Shown: positions 26,705 through 35,321 of the stretch, in pieces | How the letters are laid out: every line of letters begins with the position of its first letter | Position numbering within the stretch: position 1 is the first letter of the stretch | Origin: CAYUHJ01 sp964444365 | GTDB lineage: Bacteria; Planctomycetota; Planctomycetia; Gemmatales; Gemmataceae | Assembly (NCBI GenBank): GCA_964444365.1 | Contig: CAYUHJ010000010.1 | Coordinates: forward strand, 7,312-71,311 | Length of the DNA: 64,000 nucleotides | Direction of reading: 5' to 3' | Notes under the pieces: model-generated | What the model was told of the DNA's origin: nothing | What the model saw: only the letters and a program-made list of their open reading frames with translations | Database searches by the model: none | Translations under genes and position numbers: made by a program

Positions 26705-27886
26705 TCAACCGTCGTCGAACACCTTCCGACCGCTGACGTACACCTGTTTCACCGCCAGTTCCGGGTCGAGCACAACCAGATCGGCCCGTTTCCCGACTTC
26801 CAGGCTCCCCGTTTCGCGGTCGATCCCGAGAATGCGGGCCGGCGTCAGGCTCGCCATGCGAATCACCTCGTGCAGCGGGGCACCGGTCAGGCGGTGGAAC
26901 GTGCGGACGCAGTGGTCCATCCCCATGACGCCGGACGCGAGCCCGGTGCCGTCCGGCGTGACCCCGACGCCGTCGAGCTTGCGGACCGGTTCGCCGGTGC
27001 CCTCGGGGCCGAAGAAGTACTCCCCGTCCGGGCGGTCGACGGCCCGCATCGAGTCCGTCACCAGGGCGAGCCGGTCCGGCCCCTTCACCTTGTACGCGAG
27101 CCGCAGCAGTTCCGCGGACAGGTGCTTGCCGTCGGCAATCACTTCCGTCGTCAGGGTGTCGAAAAACAGCGTGGCTTCCATCACGCCGCCGCGCATCGGA
27201 AACCCGTAAGTCGGTCGCAGCCGGGCGCGGTCGGACATCGCGCAGAACAGGTGATCGACGTGCTGCACCCCCCACTGCACGGCCGCTTCCACCTCCGCGA
27301 ACGTGGCGTAGCTGTGCCCTGCCGTGACAATCAGCCCCCGCTTCCGGGCGGCGCGAACCAGCCAGTCCGTGCGGGGGGACTCCGGCGCGACGGTGATGGT
27401 CCGCAGCCCGCTCCCCGCGAACGACAGAAAGAGTTCGTCGCGGACCGGGTCCGGCGTCAGGAATTCGAGCGACGGGTGGCAGCCCTTCGCGGCGGGGATG
27501 AAGAACGGTCCGTACAGGTGCCCGCCGAGGATCCGAGCCCCGCCGGTGTCGGTGCCGGTCAGTTCGCGGTTCAGTTCCAGGAAGCGGACGTACTGCTGAT
27601 ACGTCGCAACCGTGCTCGTCGGCGTCAGCGAGGTCGTGCCGTGGCGGGCGTGGCACCGGCACACCGTGCGGAACGCGTCCGGCGTCAGGTCCATGAAGTC
27701 GGCCCCGTCGCCGCCGTGGACGTGCAGGTCGATGAAGCCGGGGGCGAGGAAGTTTCCGCCCAGGTCGATGACGGTGTCGCCGGGGGCGGGCTCGCAGATG
27801 CGGCCGTTGTCGACGGTCAGCGACGACTCCGGGCGGATGCCGTCGGGCAGGACGAGCCGGGCGTTCGTGAAGGTGGTGCGGGCCAC
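26705..27886 (-). CDS. nagA: NagA-like N-acetylglucosamine-6-phosphate deacetylase
   Basis: Amidohydrolase that removes acetate from GlcNAc-6-phosphate in amino-sugar and peptidoglycan recycling. The fold's metal and catalytic residues are visible: H55 and H57 in LHVHGG, H191 in AGHS, H212 in DHLFCAM, and the catalytic D278 in LVTDSM. The metal-ligand Glu of the usual HLEGP motif is replaced by Tyr (Y125, HLYGPFF). Length and the C-terminal beta-sandwich (EVGKRADLVVLD) are standard. The change could alter metal content or substrate; NagA is the best name but not proven. Divergent from the SDR gene. Confidence 0.8.
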   Translation of the reverse strand: MARTTFTNARLVLPDGIRPESSLTVDNGRICEPAPGDTVIDLGGNFLAPGFIDLHVHGGDGADFMDLTPDAFRTVCRCHARHGTTSLTPTSTVATYQQYVRFLELNRELTGTDTGGARILGGHLYGPFFIPAAKGCHPSLEFLTPDPVRDELFLSFAGSGLRTITVAPESPRTDWLVRAARKRGLIVTAGHSYATFAEVEAAVQWGVQHVDHLFCAMSDRARLRPTYGFPMRGGVMEATLFFDTLTTEVIADGKHLSAELLRLAYKVKGPDRLALVTDSMRAVDRPDGEYFFGPEGTGEPVRKLDGVGVTPDGTGLASGVMGMDHCVRTFHRLTGAPLHEVIRMASLTPARILGIDRETGSLEVGKRADLVVLDPELAVKQVYVSGRKVFDDG

Positions 27887-27964
27887 GGGCGGCGTCTCCG
27901 GGGTGGGTTTCGGCCGGGGTTCGCCTATCGTAACCCCCCAGGGAAGAATGGCGAGTCGCTCTTT

Positions 27965-28066
27965 CTCCCTCCCCCTTGAGGGGGGAGGGTTGGGGTGGGG
28001 GTGAAGTCTCCCACCCAGAAGCGACCCCCACCCTAACCCTCCCCCCTCCCAGGGGGAGGGAACCAG
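27965..28066. repeat. C-rich double-hairpin repeat, family A copy 3
   Basis: Left arm CCCTCCCCCTTGAGGGGGG with GGTTGGGGTGGGGG, right arm its complement, 25-base spacer. It occupies the divergent promoter region of nagA and the SDR gene, ending 12 bases before the SDR start. Confidence 0.85.
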
Positions 28067-28077
28067 AGGGGATTGTC

Positions 28078-28917
28078 ATGGCGAAGCGGAAGTTGGCCGG
28101 GTTGCGGGTGCTCGTCACCGGGGCGTCGCAGGGGATCGGCCGGGCGCTGGCCGCGTCGGCGGCGAAGCGCGGCTGCAAGGTGCTCGCGGCGGCCCGGTCA
28201 CAGCCGTTGCTGGACGAGCTCGCGAAAGAAGTGCGGGCGGCCGGGGGCACGATCGAAACCGTCGCCGCCGACGTGACCAGCCCCGCCGACCGGCAGGCGA
28301 TGGTCGACGCCGCGCAAAAGCACTTCGGCGGGCTGGACGTGCTCATCAACAACGCCGGCATCGGGGCGACCGGCCACTTCATGGACTCCGACCCGGCGGT
28401 GCTTCGCCAAATCTTCGAGGTCAACTACTTCGGCCTGTGCGAGGTCACGCGGGCGTTCATCCCGATTCTGAAGCAGGGGACCACCCCGGCGATCGTGAAC
28501 ATCTCGTCCGTCGTCGCCCGACGTGCGTTGCCGGCGCGGTCGCTGTATTCGGCGAGCAAGTTCGCGGTCGCCGGGCTCAGCGAGGCGATCCGGGCCGAAC
28601 TCTCGAAGGACGGCATCGACGTGGTCGTCGTGAACCCCGGCCTGACGCAGACGAACTTCTCGCAGAACATGCTCGAAGCCAAGGCGAAGCTGTCCCTCGA
28701 CCACAAGCGCGGCATGACCAGCGAGCAGGTCGCGGAGGCCACGCTGGACGCGGTGGCCGCGAACAAGACGGAGGTCACGCTCACCTTCCAGGGGAAGTTG
28801 CTCGTTCTGGTGAACCGCTACGCCCCGTGGGTCATCGACCTGTTCGCGAAGAAGAAGGTCCGCGAACTGTTCGCCGCGGAGATCGCCGCCCGCGAGCAGG
28901 CCCGCGCCGGCGGCTGA
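28078..28917 (+). CDS. Short-chain dehydrogenase/reductase
   Basis: NAD(P)-dependent oxidoreductase of 279 residues. The cofactor motif TGASQGIG (14-21), NNAG (91-94) and the catalytic S144, Y157 and K161 (YSASK) are all present, as in classical SDRs. The last 40 residues are an Arg/Lys/Ala helix, with a hydrophobic segment (VLVNRYAPWVIDLF) before it, typical of membrane-associated DltE-like members. Substrate unknown. The ATG at 28078 directly follows the family A repeat, so the ribosome site lies in its edge. Confidence 0.85.
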   Translation: MAKRKLAGLRVLVTGASQGIGRALAASAAKRGCKVLAAARSQPLLDELAKEVRAAGGTIETVAADVTSPADRQAMVDAAQKHFGGLDVLINNAGIGATGHFMDSDPAVLRQIFEVNYFGLCEVTRAFIPILKQGTTPAIVNISSVVARRALPARSLYSASKFAVAGLSEAIRAELSKDGIDVVVVNPGLTQTNFSQNMLEAKAKLSLDHKRGMTSEQVAEATLDAVAANKTEVTLTFQGKLLVLVNRYAPWVIDLFAKKKVRELFAAEIAAREQARAGG

Positions 28918-28921
28918 CCCG

Positions 28922-29104
28922 TCACGAGCTGGACGCGATGGAGTTCGCCACGCTGCCGAACGTGCTGTTCGCGTTCGCCCCGAGTTCCGAGATCGCCCCG
29001 ATGCAGAACACGATGATCAGGGCCAGCATGACGGCGTACTCGACCGCCGTCGGGCCGTCTTCTTGCTTGATGAAGTGAACGGTGGCTTGAATGAGTGCGC
29101 GCAT
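28922..29104 (-). CDS. flp: Flp/Fap-type pilin
   Basis: 60-residue type IVb prepilin. A short basic leader ends at G17, with P18 as +1 and the conserved Glu-Tyr at +5/+6 (E22, Y23), followed by a hydrophobic helix and a small polar tail rich in Ser, Asn and Ala. It should be cleaved by a TadV-like peptidase and assembled by a Tad machine, neither of which is in this window. GAGGA lies shortly before the ATG. Stop codons of this gene and the SDR are five bases apart. Confidence 0.85.
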   Translation of the reverse strand: MRALIQATVHFIKQEDGPTAVEYAVMLALIIVFCIGAISELGANANSTFGSVANSIASSS

Positions 29105-29492
29105 GGCCTGTCCTCTTCGCGGGTGCGAGGCGGTTACCGGGAGACCGGAATGTCGGATCGGGCGAAGTGACAGCCGAGGTGGGCGGCCGGCTGTCGGCGA
29201 CGAGTGGCGGCTCGGTCAAGTGAAGAAATAGAGTGAGAAATCGGCGGGGCAAACGATTTCCCGACATCGTCGGGATTTCCTTCTGCAATATTTGTCGGCT
29301 TTCCCGACACCAGTCGCGTTCTTCGACACCGTCGCGATTTTCCTCCCTCCGACACAATCCGGCTGCGATTTCGCCCATCTTTGGCTTGACACCACCGCGC
29401 GAGTCGGTATGGCCTCCCGGTTCGATGCATTCACACGCGCGGGGGCGGGCACGGGGGGACCGGGCCGGGCCGCGCCGCGGAAGGGGGATGAC
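29105..29492. other. 388-base intergenic region between flp and a small secreted protein gene
   Basis: No convincing gene on either strand. Composition is somewhat lower in G+C than the surroundings. It contains two small palindromes built from the same half-site (29260-29274 and 29293-29309), listed separately, and serves as the shared upstream region of two divergent genes for exported proteins. Confidence 0.6.
29260..29309. promoter_or_regulatory. Paired palindromes, candidate operator
   Basis: CCCGAC-atc-GTCGGG at 29260-29274 and TGTCGG-ctttc-CCGACA at 29293-29309 share the CCGAC/GTCGG half-site and have centres about 34 bases apart. The decamer TTTCCCGACA occurs in both. Their place between divergent genes suggests a regulator's binding site. 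Confidence 0.4.
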
Positions 29493-29849
29493 ATGCTCCG
29501 CACGTTCGCGGCCGGGGTGGCCGCTGTCGGGCTCGCGCTGGCCGCCGCCGGCCCCGCGGCCGCCCAGCAGCCGCTCACCTTCAAGCCCATCGACACCGAC
29601 AAACTCATCGTCAAGCCGACCGACCAGGCCGCCGGGCTGTTCTCCGGCGTCAGCCGGATTTCGAGCCGGATCATCGCCGGGTCGCTCGACCAGAACGGGT
29701 TCGTGAAGACGATCAACAACCTGTTCGGCCGCAAGACCCCCACGCCGGGGCCGCAGCCGGGGTTCAGTGCCCTGCCGAATCCGGGGCTGTACCCCTCCAC
29801 GAAGTACCCGAACTCGTTCCAGCCGGTGATGCCCGTCTACCCCCGGTAG
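29493..29849 (+). CDS. Small secreted protein, planctomycete type
   Basis: 118 residues: a clean signal peptide (cut after AAAQ near residue 25), a short hydrophilic body (FSGVSRISSRIIAGSLD), and a Pro/Asn/Tyr-rich tail ending YPR. No known domain is recognised. The ATG at 29493 is preceded by AAGGGGGA; the in-frame start at 29292 would place the signal peptide internally. The gene is close to the HtrA gene (90 bases). Confidence 0.6.
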   Translation: MLRTFAAGVAAVGLALAAAGPAAAQQPLTFKPIDTDKLIVKPTDQAAGLFSGVSRISSRIIAGSLDQNGFVKTINNLFGRKTPTPGPQPGFSALPNPGLYPSTKYPNSFQPVMPVYPR

Positions 29850-29884
29850 TCGGGAACGGGCCACCGTTGGCAGGTGTTCCCCGG

Positions 29885-29890
29885 TACAAT
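29885..29890 (+). promoter_or_regulatory. Probable -10 box for htrA
   Basis: TACAAT 55 bases before the htrA start. TTGGCA lies at 29867-29872 but the 12-base spacing is short for a -35. Confidence 0.35.
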
Positions 29891-29939
29891 GGCGGACAGC
29901 GGAATCCCCTGTTCGCCGTTGCCGGCCGAGATCGCCACC

Positions 29940-31409
29940 ATGTCCCGCACCCGCCTCCCGCTGGTCCTCGCCGGGTTCGCCCTCGGCGTGGCCGCCACCG
30001 CCGTCGTCACCAGCCTGCACGGGCAGCCCGCCCCGCCGCCGCCGGCCGTTCCGAAGGAGCTCGCCAGCTTCCGGGACGTGGTCAAGCGCGTCCTCCCGGC
30101 GGTCGTCAGCATCGACGCCAAGTCCCTCGAAAAGAAGCCCGCCGACGCCGGGGCGAAGAAGTCGCAACTGCCCCCCGGCACGCCCGACGAGTTCCGCCGG
30201 TTCTTCGAAGTCGCCGACGACGCCGGCCCGAAGGCCGACCCGAACCTCGGCTTCGGGTCCGGCGTGATCGTCGACCCCGCCGGCGTCGTGCTCACGAACT
30301 TCCACGTCGTCGAGGGGGCGGACACCGTCGAACTCGCCCTCCAGGACGGCCGCAAGTTCACGTCGAAGGACATCCGCCGGGACGCGAAGACCGACCTCGC
30401 GGTGATCCGCATTCAAGCGGCCAACCCGCTCCCCTTCCTCGACCTCGGCGACTCGGACGGCATGGAGGTCGGCGACCGCGTGCTCGCCGTGGGAGCCCCG
30501 TTCGGCCTCGCCGGGTCCGTCACGCACGGCATCGTGTCCGCGAAATCCCGGCAGAATTTGAAGCTGAACCAGTACGAGGACTTCCTCCAGACCGACGCCG
30601 CCATCAACCCCGGCAACAGCGGCGGCCCGCTCGTCAGCCTGGACGGGAAGGTGATCGGCATCAACTCCGCCATCAAAACCCGGTCCGGCGGGTCGCAGGG
30701 CGTCGGCCTCGCCGTGAGCAGCAACCTGGCGAAAGACGTGGTCGACCAGCTCCTCAAGAACGGCGTCGTCCGCCGCGGTTACCTCGGGGTCGCCATCAAG
30801 CCGCTCGACGACGAAACCGCCCTGAAGTCCGGCCTCCCGAAGGGGACCGGCGTGGTCGTCACGAAGGTGTACGACAACACCCCGGCCGCGAAGGCCGGGC
30901 TGCAGGTCGGCGACGTCGTCACGTCCGTCGGCGGCATCGCCGTGAAAGAGGCGAACACCCTCCCCCGCATCGCTGCCAAGCTGCCGCTCGACAAGGAGAC
31001 CGAACTCGTCTACGTCCGGGACGGCAAGGCGGTCGCCGTCGCCGTCACGATCGCCGAACAACCCGACGACTTCGGTAAACGGGCGAAGACCGTCCCGGAG
31101 AAGCCGCAAACCCTGAAGTTCGACGCCCTGGGGCTGACCGTCGCGGACCTGACCCCCGGCGAGGCGGCCCGGTTCGAGTACCCGAAGGGGACGGTCGGCG
31201 TTCTGGTCGTCGGGCTGCAGCGGGGCGGCCCGGCCGCGGAGGCGGGCGTCGTCCTCGGCCGGGTGATTCAGAAGGTGGACAAGACGCCGGTCGCCACCGC
31301 GAAGGAGTTCGCCGACGCCCTCGCCGCCGCGAACCGGGAGCGGGGGGCGCTGCTCACCCTGCTGCGGCCGACCGGCGAGGTCGAGTTCGCCGTCGTGAAA
31401 GTCCGGTGA
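29940..31409 (+). CDS. HtrA/DegP-type periplasmic serine protease with two PDZ domains
   Basis: Envelope protease/chaperone for damaged proteins. A single N-terminal signal or anchor helix (residues 5-25) is followed by a Pro linker, then a trypsin-like domain with H122 (NFHVVEG), D152 (TDLAVIRI) and S227 (GNSGGPL) as catalytic triad. PDZ1 runs from about residue 280 (GYLGVAIKPL, AKAGLQVGDVV) and PDZ2 from about 395 to the end (AEAGVVLGRVI), the DegP/DegQ layout. The ATG at 29940 gives the leader; two earlier in-frame starts do not. Confidence 0.9.
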   Translation: MSRTRLPLVLAGFALGVAATAVVTSLHGQPAPPPPAVPKELASFRDVVKRVLPAVVSIDAKSLEKKPADAGAKKSQLPPGTPDEFRRFFEVADDAGPKADPNLGFGSGVIVDPAGVVLTNFHVVEGADTVELALQDGRKFTSKDIRRDAKTDLAVIRIQAANPLPFLDLGDSDGMEVGDRVLAVGAPFGLAGSVTHGIVSAKSRQNLKLNQYEDFLQTDAAINPGNSGGPLVSLDGKVIGINSAIKTRSGGSQGVGLAVSSNLAKDVVDQLLKNGVVRRGYLGVAIKPLDDETALKSGLPKGTGVVVTKVYDNTPAAKAGLQVGDVVTSVGGIAVKEANTLPRIAAKLPLDKETELVYVRDGKAVAVAVTIAEQPDDFGKRAKTVPEKPQTLKFDALGLTVADLTPGEAARFEYPKGTVGVLVVGLQRGGPAAEAGVVLGRVIQKVDKTPVATAKEFADALAAANRERGALLTLLRPTGEVEFAVVKVR

Positions 31410-31554
31410 CGGGCGACCGGATGGGTGCGACTTCCTCGTTCGCTACTCCGATTTAGCAGACGGGTACAGGTGCAACGATCCGTTCGTCGTACGAACCGAA
31501 GGCAGACTCAAGGTACTCCGATACACGGGTCGCATCATCGACATAGATGGATCA

Positions 31555-31872
31555 TTGGCGACGAAGCCAGTCCAACTTCCAACGGCACATCCTCGGTCGA
31601 TACCAACTCGCAGAACGCGGCAAGCGTCGGAGCCGTTCGGATTCATCGACGGACCGGCTGACAAGAAACGCGACAAAGAGGAACGCCGCAAACGCGGCCT
31701 CGTCAACGCCGGAGGATATGCCGCAGTTGCATTTGTCGTCGCGCTGGTAATACTCGGCGTGATCGTGCTAAGCGGTGAAATCAAGCAGCGTGTCGATCTG
31801 GTTGTCGCGATGGTGACAATCATGATCGTAACCACTGGAGTCATGCTCCGGGCTGAACAAGGCCACCGTTGA
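31555..31872 (+). CDS. Possible small two-helix membrane protein
   Basis: 105 residues from a TTG. The first 45 are basic and unstructured. A charged run (KKRDKEERRKR) is followed by two hydrophobic segments (AAVAFVVALVILGVIVL; VVAMVTIMIVTTGVML), a pattern unlikely to arise by chance. No ATG/GTG start or good ribosome site is visible, so the true start may be further in. Codon use is unlike the neighbours, matching the low-GC island. Possibly a recent arrival or remnant. Confidence 0.4.
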   Translation: MATKPVQLPTAHPRSIPTRRTRQASEPFGFIDGPADKKRDKEERRKRGLVNAGGYAAVAFVVALVILGVIVLSGEIKQRVDLVVAMVTIMIVTTGVMLRAEQGHR

Positions 31873-31897
31873 CCCGACCCGCGGCGGGCTTCGTGAA

Positions 31898-31903
31898 TAT
31901 AAT
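31898..31903 (+). promoter_or_regulatory. Probable -10 box for the first lpd
   Basis: TATAAT 45 bases before the start codon at 31943. A TTGACC at 31869 is 23 bases upstream, longer than usual for a -35. Confidence 0.45.
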
Positions 31904-31942
31904 TCCCGAAACGAGACCCCGACCCGCCCGGAGCCCGCGCCG

Positions 31943-33353
31943 ATGGCCGACGTTCGCGAAGTCCAACTCCTCGTCATCGGCGGCGGCCCCGGCGGGTACC
32001 CCGCGGCGCTGCACGCGGCCGACCACGGCTTGAAGACGCTGCTCGTCGACGAGGACCCGAAGCTCGGCGGGGTCTGCCTGAACCGCGGGTGCATCCCGTC
32101 CAAGGCGCTGCTGCACGTCGCCAAGCTGATCCGCGAGACGCACGAGTCCGAGGCGTGGGGGCTCACGTTCGACAAGCCGAAGCTCGACCTGGCGAAACTT
32201 CGCGATTACGTGCAGACCAAGGTCGTCGGCAAGCTCACCGGCGGGATCGCGCAACTGTGCAAGGGCCGCACCGTCGAGACGCTCCGCGGCCACGCCACGT
32301 TCGCGGATGCCAACTCCGTCGGCGTGACCGGCCCCGGCGGTGAGGATCTCGGCACGGTGCGGTTCAAGAACTGCATCGTCGCGACGGGTTCCCTGCCGGC
32401 GGTGCCGAAGCCCTGGCAACTCGGCGACGACCGCATCATGGACAGCACCGCCGCCCTGCTCCTCCCGGACGTGCCCGGCAAGTTGCTCGTCATCGGCGGC
32501 GGGTACATCGGCCTGGAGATCGGCAGCGTGTACGCCGCGCTCGGGTCGAAGGTGACGGTCGTCGAGGCGCTCGAAAACGTCCTCGCGATGGCCGACCGCG
32601 ACCTCGTCCGGCCGCTGGAAGCGAAGCTGAAGGCCGAGTTCGCGGCGATCTACACGAACACGAAGGTCGCGTCCCTGAAGCCCACCCAGGAAGGCATCGT
32701 CGTCGCGCTCGAAGGGAAGGACGTGCCGGCAGAACTGACCTTCGACCGGGTGCTGGTCTCGGTGGGGCGGCGGCCGAACACGGTGAACCTCGGGCTCGAA
32801 AAAGCAGGGCTGTCGCTCGACGCGAAGGGGTTCATCCCCGTTGACCTGCAGCGGCGGACGGCGGTGCCGCACATCTCCGCGATCGGCGACGTGGCGGGCG
32901 AGCCGGGGCTGGCGCACAAGGCGACCGCCGAGGCCCGCGTGGCCGTCGAGGCGATCCTGGGCGAGCCCGCCGAGTGGGGGCCGCGGGCGATCCCGGCGGT
33001 CATCTTCACGGACCCGGAAATCGCCTGGGCGGGGCTGACCGAGATCGACGCGGCGAAGCAGAACGTCCCCTACGAGGTGATGAAGTTCCCCTGGGCGGCG
33101 AGCGGGCGGGCGGTGGCCATCGGCCGGACGGAGGGGCTGACGAAGATGCTGGTCGACCCCGAGTCGAAGCGCGTCCTCGGCGTCGGGATCGTCGGGGCCG
33201 GGGCCGGCGAGATGATCGCGGAGAGCGTGCTGGCGATCGAAATGGGGGCCGTCGCCCGGGACGTGCTGGAGAGCATCCACCCGCACCCGACGCTGTCCGA
33301 GACGGTGATGGAGAGCGCGGAACTCGCCTACGGGGCCGCGACCCACGTCGCCC
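31943..33353 (+). CDS. lpd: Dihydrolipoyl dehydrogenase (E3), 3' end lost in gap
   Basis: FAD-dependent E3 subunit of 2-oxoacid dehydrogenase complexes. Present are the FAD fold (GGGPGGYPAA), the redox-active disulfide (GGVCLNRGCIPSK), the NAD fold (GGGYIGLEIG), the second FAD motif (ISAIGDVAG) and the C-terminal catalytic His-Pro (HPHPTLSETVMES). The sequence runs into the assembly gap after about 470 residues, so only a short tail is missing. A second E3 gene begins at 63852. No E1 or E2 gene is in the window. Confidence 0.92.
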
Positions 33354-33453
33354 NNNNNNNNNNNNNNNNNNNNNNNNNNNNNNNNNNNNNNNNNNNNNNN
33401 NNNNNNNNNNNNNNNNNNNNNNNNNNNNNNNNNNNNNNNNNNNNNNNNNNNNN
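33354..33453. other. Assembly gap of 100 N
   Basis: Exactly 100 undetermined bases, the usual placeholder for a scaffold join of unknown length. The last codons of lpd and the 5' part of the DUF1963-like gene are hidden here. Confidence 0.99.
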
Positions 33454-34368
33454 GCGGCGGGGTGCTGGAAGGGCGCGAACCCGCCGTTCCGGTCGGTCGA
33501 GGAGCTTCGCATCCAGTCGGCGGCGGAGGAGCGGGCGGCGCACCTGCGGATGCTCGAAGGGTTCCGCGTCCCGGCGGACGCGGCCCGGACCACGCCGAAG
33601 CCGGGGAAGGATCTGCTCGCGGACGTGCCGCAGTTGAAGCCGCTCGGGAAGGTGGCGGTCCGGCTGCACCCGCGGTTCGGGGACGAGCCCGGCCCGACGC
33701 GGTCCAAGCTCGGCGGGCGGTTCGCGTGGCCCGCGGGGGAACCGTGGCCGGTTTCGGAGCAGTTCGGGATCCCGCTCGTTCCCGTGCTTCAACTCGCCGT
33801 CGAGGACGCGCCGCCGGGGTTCCCGTTCGCGGAGCACACGGACCTGTTCCAACTCCTGTGGACGCCGCGGGAGCCGCTCAAACCCCAAGGATTCTGGCGA
33901 AAACGCGGGGCCGGCCCGGTCGCCGACCCGCCCCCGCCGAGCCCGATCGCGTTCCCGGACCTCGTCCCGGTCCCGTGCCGCGTCTTCCCGGAACGGGTGA
34001 TGGAGTACCCCCCGCCGGAGGTGCTGCCCTCGACGCTGCGGGACCAGTTGCCCGAGGGGAGCGGGAGCGCGTCCCGGCTCAGCGTCTGCCCCGGCACGAA
34101 GGTCGGCGGCTACCCGTGGTGGCCCGGCGAACCCGGCAAGACGGCGTGCGAGGCGTGCAAGTGGCCGATGGACTTCCTGGCCGGCATCTCGTCGGCCGAG
34201 TGGACCGAGACGACCCGCGACCGGTGGAAGCCGACGGAAGAGGCGAAGGACGAGACGGGCTTCCGCGAGGCGGCCGGGCTCAAGCTGCCCGGCGGCGCGG
34301 TGAACGTCTTCGTCTGCCGCCGGTGCGTCGGCTGGCCGGTGCGGGCGGTCACGCCCGATAAAACCTGA
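33454..34368 (+). CDS. DUF1963/YwqG-like protein, 5' end lost in gap
   Basis: The frame is open from the gap to a TGA at 34366-34368, giving at least 304 residues. The pattern LGGRFAWPAGEPWPV, then LVPVLQLAVED, FPFAEHTDLFQLLW, and later SVCPGTKVGGYPWWPGE matches the DUF1963/YwqG fold found in many bacteria without assigned function. Two Cys pairs (CEACKW; CRRCVGW) may bind zinc. Its last codons overlap the convergent hydrolase gene by 20 bases. Confidence 0.65.
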   Translation, partial: AAGCWKGANPPFRSVEELRIQSAAEERAAHLRMLEGFRVPADAARTTPKPGKDLLADVPQLKPLGKVAVRLHPRFGDEPGPTRSKLGGRFAWPAGEPWPVSEQFGIPLVPVLQLAVEDAPPGFPFAEHTDLFQLLWTPREPLKPQGFWRKRGAGPVADPPPPSPIAFPDLVPVPCRVFPERVMEYPPPEVLPSTLRDQLPEGSGSASRLSVCPGTKVGGYPWWPGEPGKTACEACKWPMDFLAGISSAEWTETTRDRWKPTEEAKDETGFREAAGLKLPGGAVNVFVCRRCVGWPVRAVTPDKT

Positions 34369-35209
34369 TCAACTCGTCCGCCATCGGCCCCGGCACCGTG
34401 TACTGCGGGTAGTGCCCGCACGGGGCGAACTCCACCCGCCGGGCGTTCGGCACCCCGGCTTCCACCTCCGCTTCCAGGTGCCGCGGGACGAGTGGGTCGC
34501 GGTCGCCGCCGATCAGCAGGACGGGGTGCGGGATCTTCGGCAACAGCGGTCGCAGGTCGAGCCGGTCGATGATCAGCGTCCGCCGGCACATCGCGCGGAT
34601 CGGGGTGCGGGAACTGTTTTGCAGCAGGAACTCGAACACCGCGTCGTCCGTGCCCGCGAAGAAGGGTTTTTCCAGCCGGCGCATGACGCCCTCGCGAATG
34701 GGAAGATCGCCCATCCGCCAGGGCCAGTACCGGCCGAGCCGGGCGAGGCCGCGCTCGATCCTCTTCAACGGCCGGCGCGGGAACCCGCCCTGCAACGCGG
34801 CCCGGCGGAACCGGTCCGGGTACTCGGCCAGCGCCCGGAGCGTGATCGTCGAGCCGAACGACGAGCCGAGAAGGTCGGTCTTCGCGATGCCCAGGTGGTC
34901 GAGCAGGGCGACGAGGTCGGCCGCGTAGTGGGGGTGCTTGTACATCCCGAGGTTCGCCCCGTCCCGGCCGTCGGGCAGGTCGTAGGCGACGCACCGGAAC
35001 CCGGCGTCGACGAGCCGGACGAGGACCATCGCGAACGACAGCGGGTTGTCGTTCATCCCGTGGACGACGACCACGGGCGGGGCGGCCGGGTGCCCCCACG
35101 ACAGGTAGCGGAGGCGGTACCGCGGCGAGTCGAAGACGCCGGCCGTCGGCTCGGCGCGGAACCGGGACACGGCATCGGACAGGTCGGCGGCGGTGGCGGT
35201 GCGGGTCAT
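34349..35209 (-). CDS. Alpha/beta-hydrolase
   Basis: 286-residue single-domain hydrolase. The nucleophile S117 lies in GSSFGS, the oxyanion region in VVVHGMNDN (47-55), the acid in GGDRDPLV and the His in CGHYPQYT near the C-terminus, the usual Ser-Asp-His order. No signal peptide. Esterase or C-C hydrolase activity is likely but the substrate is unknown. The ATG at 35209 is chosen over an upstream frame that overlaps the divergent promoter region. Confidence 0.8.
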   Translation of the reverse strand: MTRTATAADLSDAVSRFRAEPTAGVFDSPRYRLRYLSWGHPAAPPVVVVHGMNDNPLSFAMVLVRLVDAGFRCVAYDLPDGRDGANLGMYKHPHYAADLVALLDHLGIAKTDLLGSSFGSTITLRALAEYPDRFRRAALQGGFPRRPLKRIERGLARLGRYWPWRMGDLPIREGVMRRLEKPFFAGTDDAVFEFLLQNSSRTPIRAMCRRTLIIDRLDLRPLLPKIPHPVLLIGGDRDPLVPRHLEAEVEAGVPNARRVEFAPCGHYPQYTVPGPMADELIRFYRA

Positions 35210-35321
35210 TCGCTCGTTGTACTCGGCCGGGGGAAGGGCGTACCCCCGCGGCCGGTTCCGGTGTAAGATGTCGGAACGGGCGGCCCCCGCCTCCGACCGT
35301 GTGTCCGCGTGAGACAGCCCG

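Larger units (their letters stand above)
31410..31942. other. 533-base low-GC stretch between htrA and lpd
   Basis: Composition drops clearly below the neighbouring genes from about 31430 to 31860. It contains one candidate small membrane-protein gene (31555-31872). The remainder, 31410-31554 and 31873-31942, shows only a probable -10 box for lpd. Confidence 0.5.
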
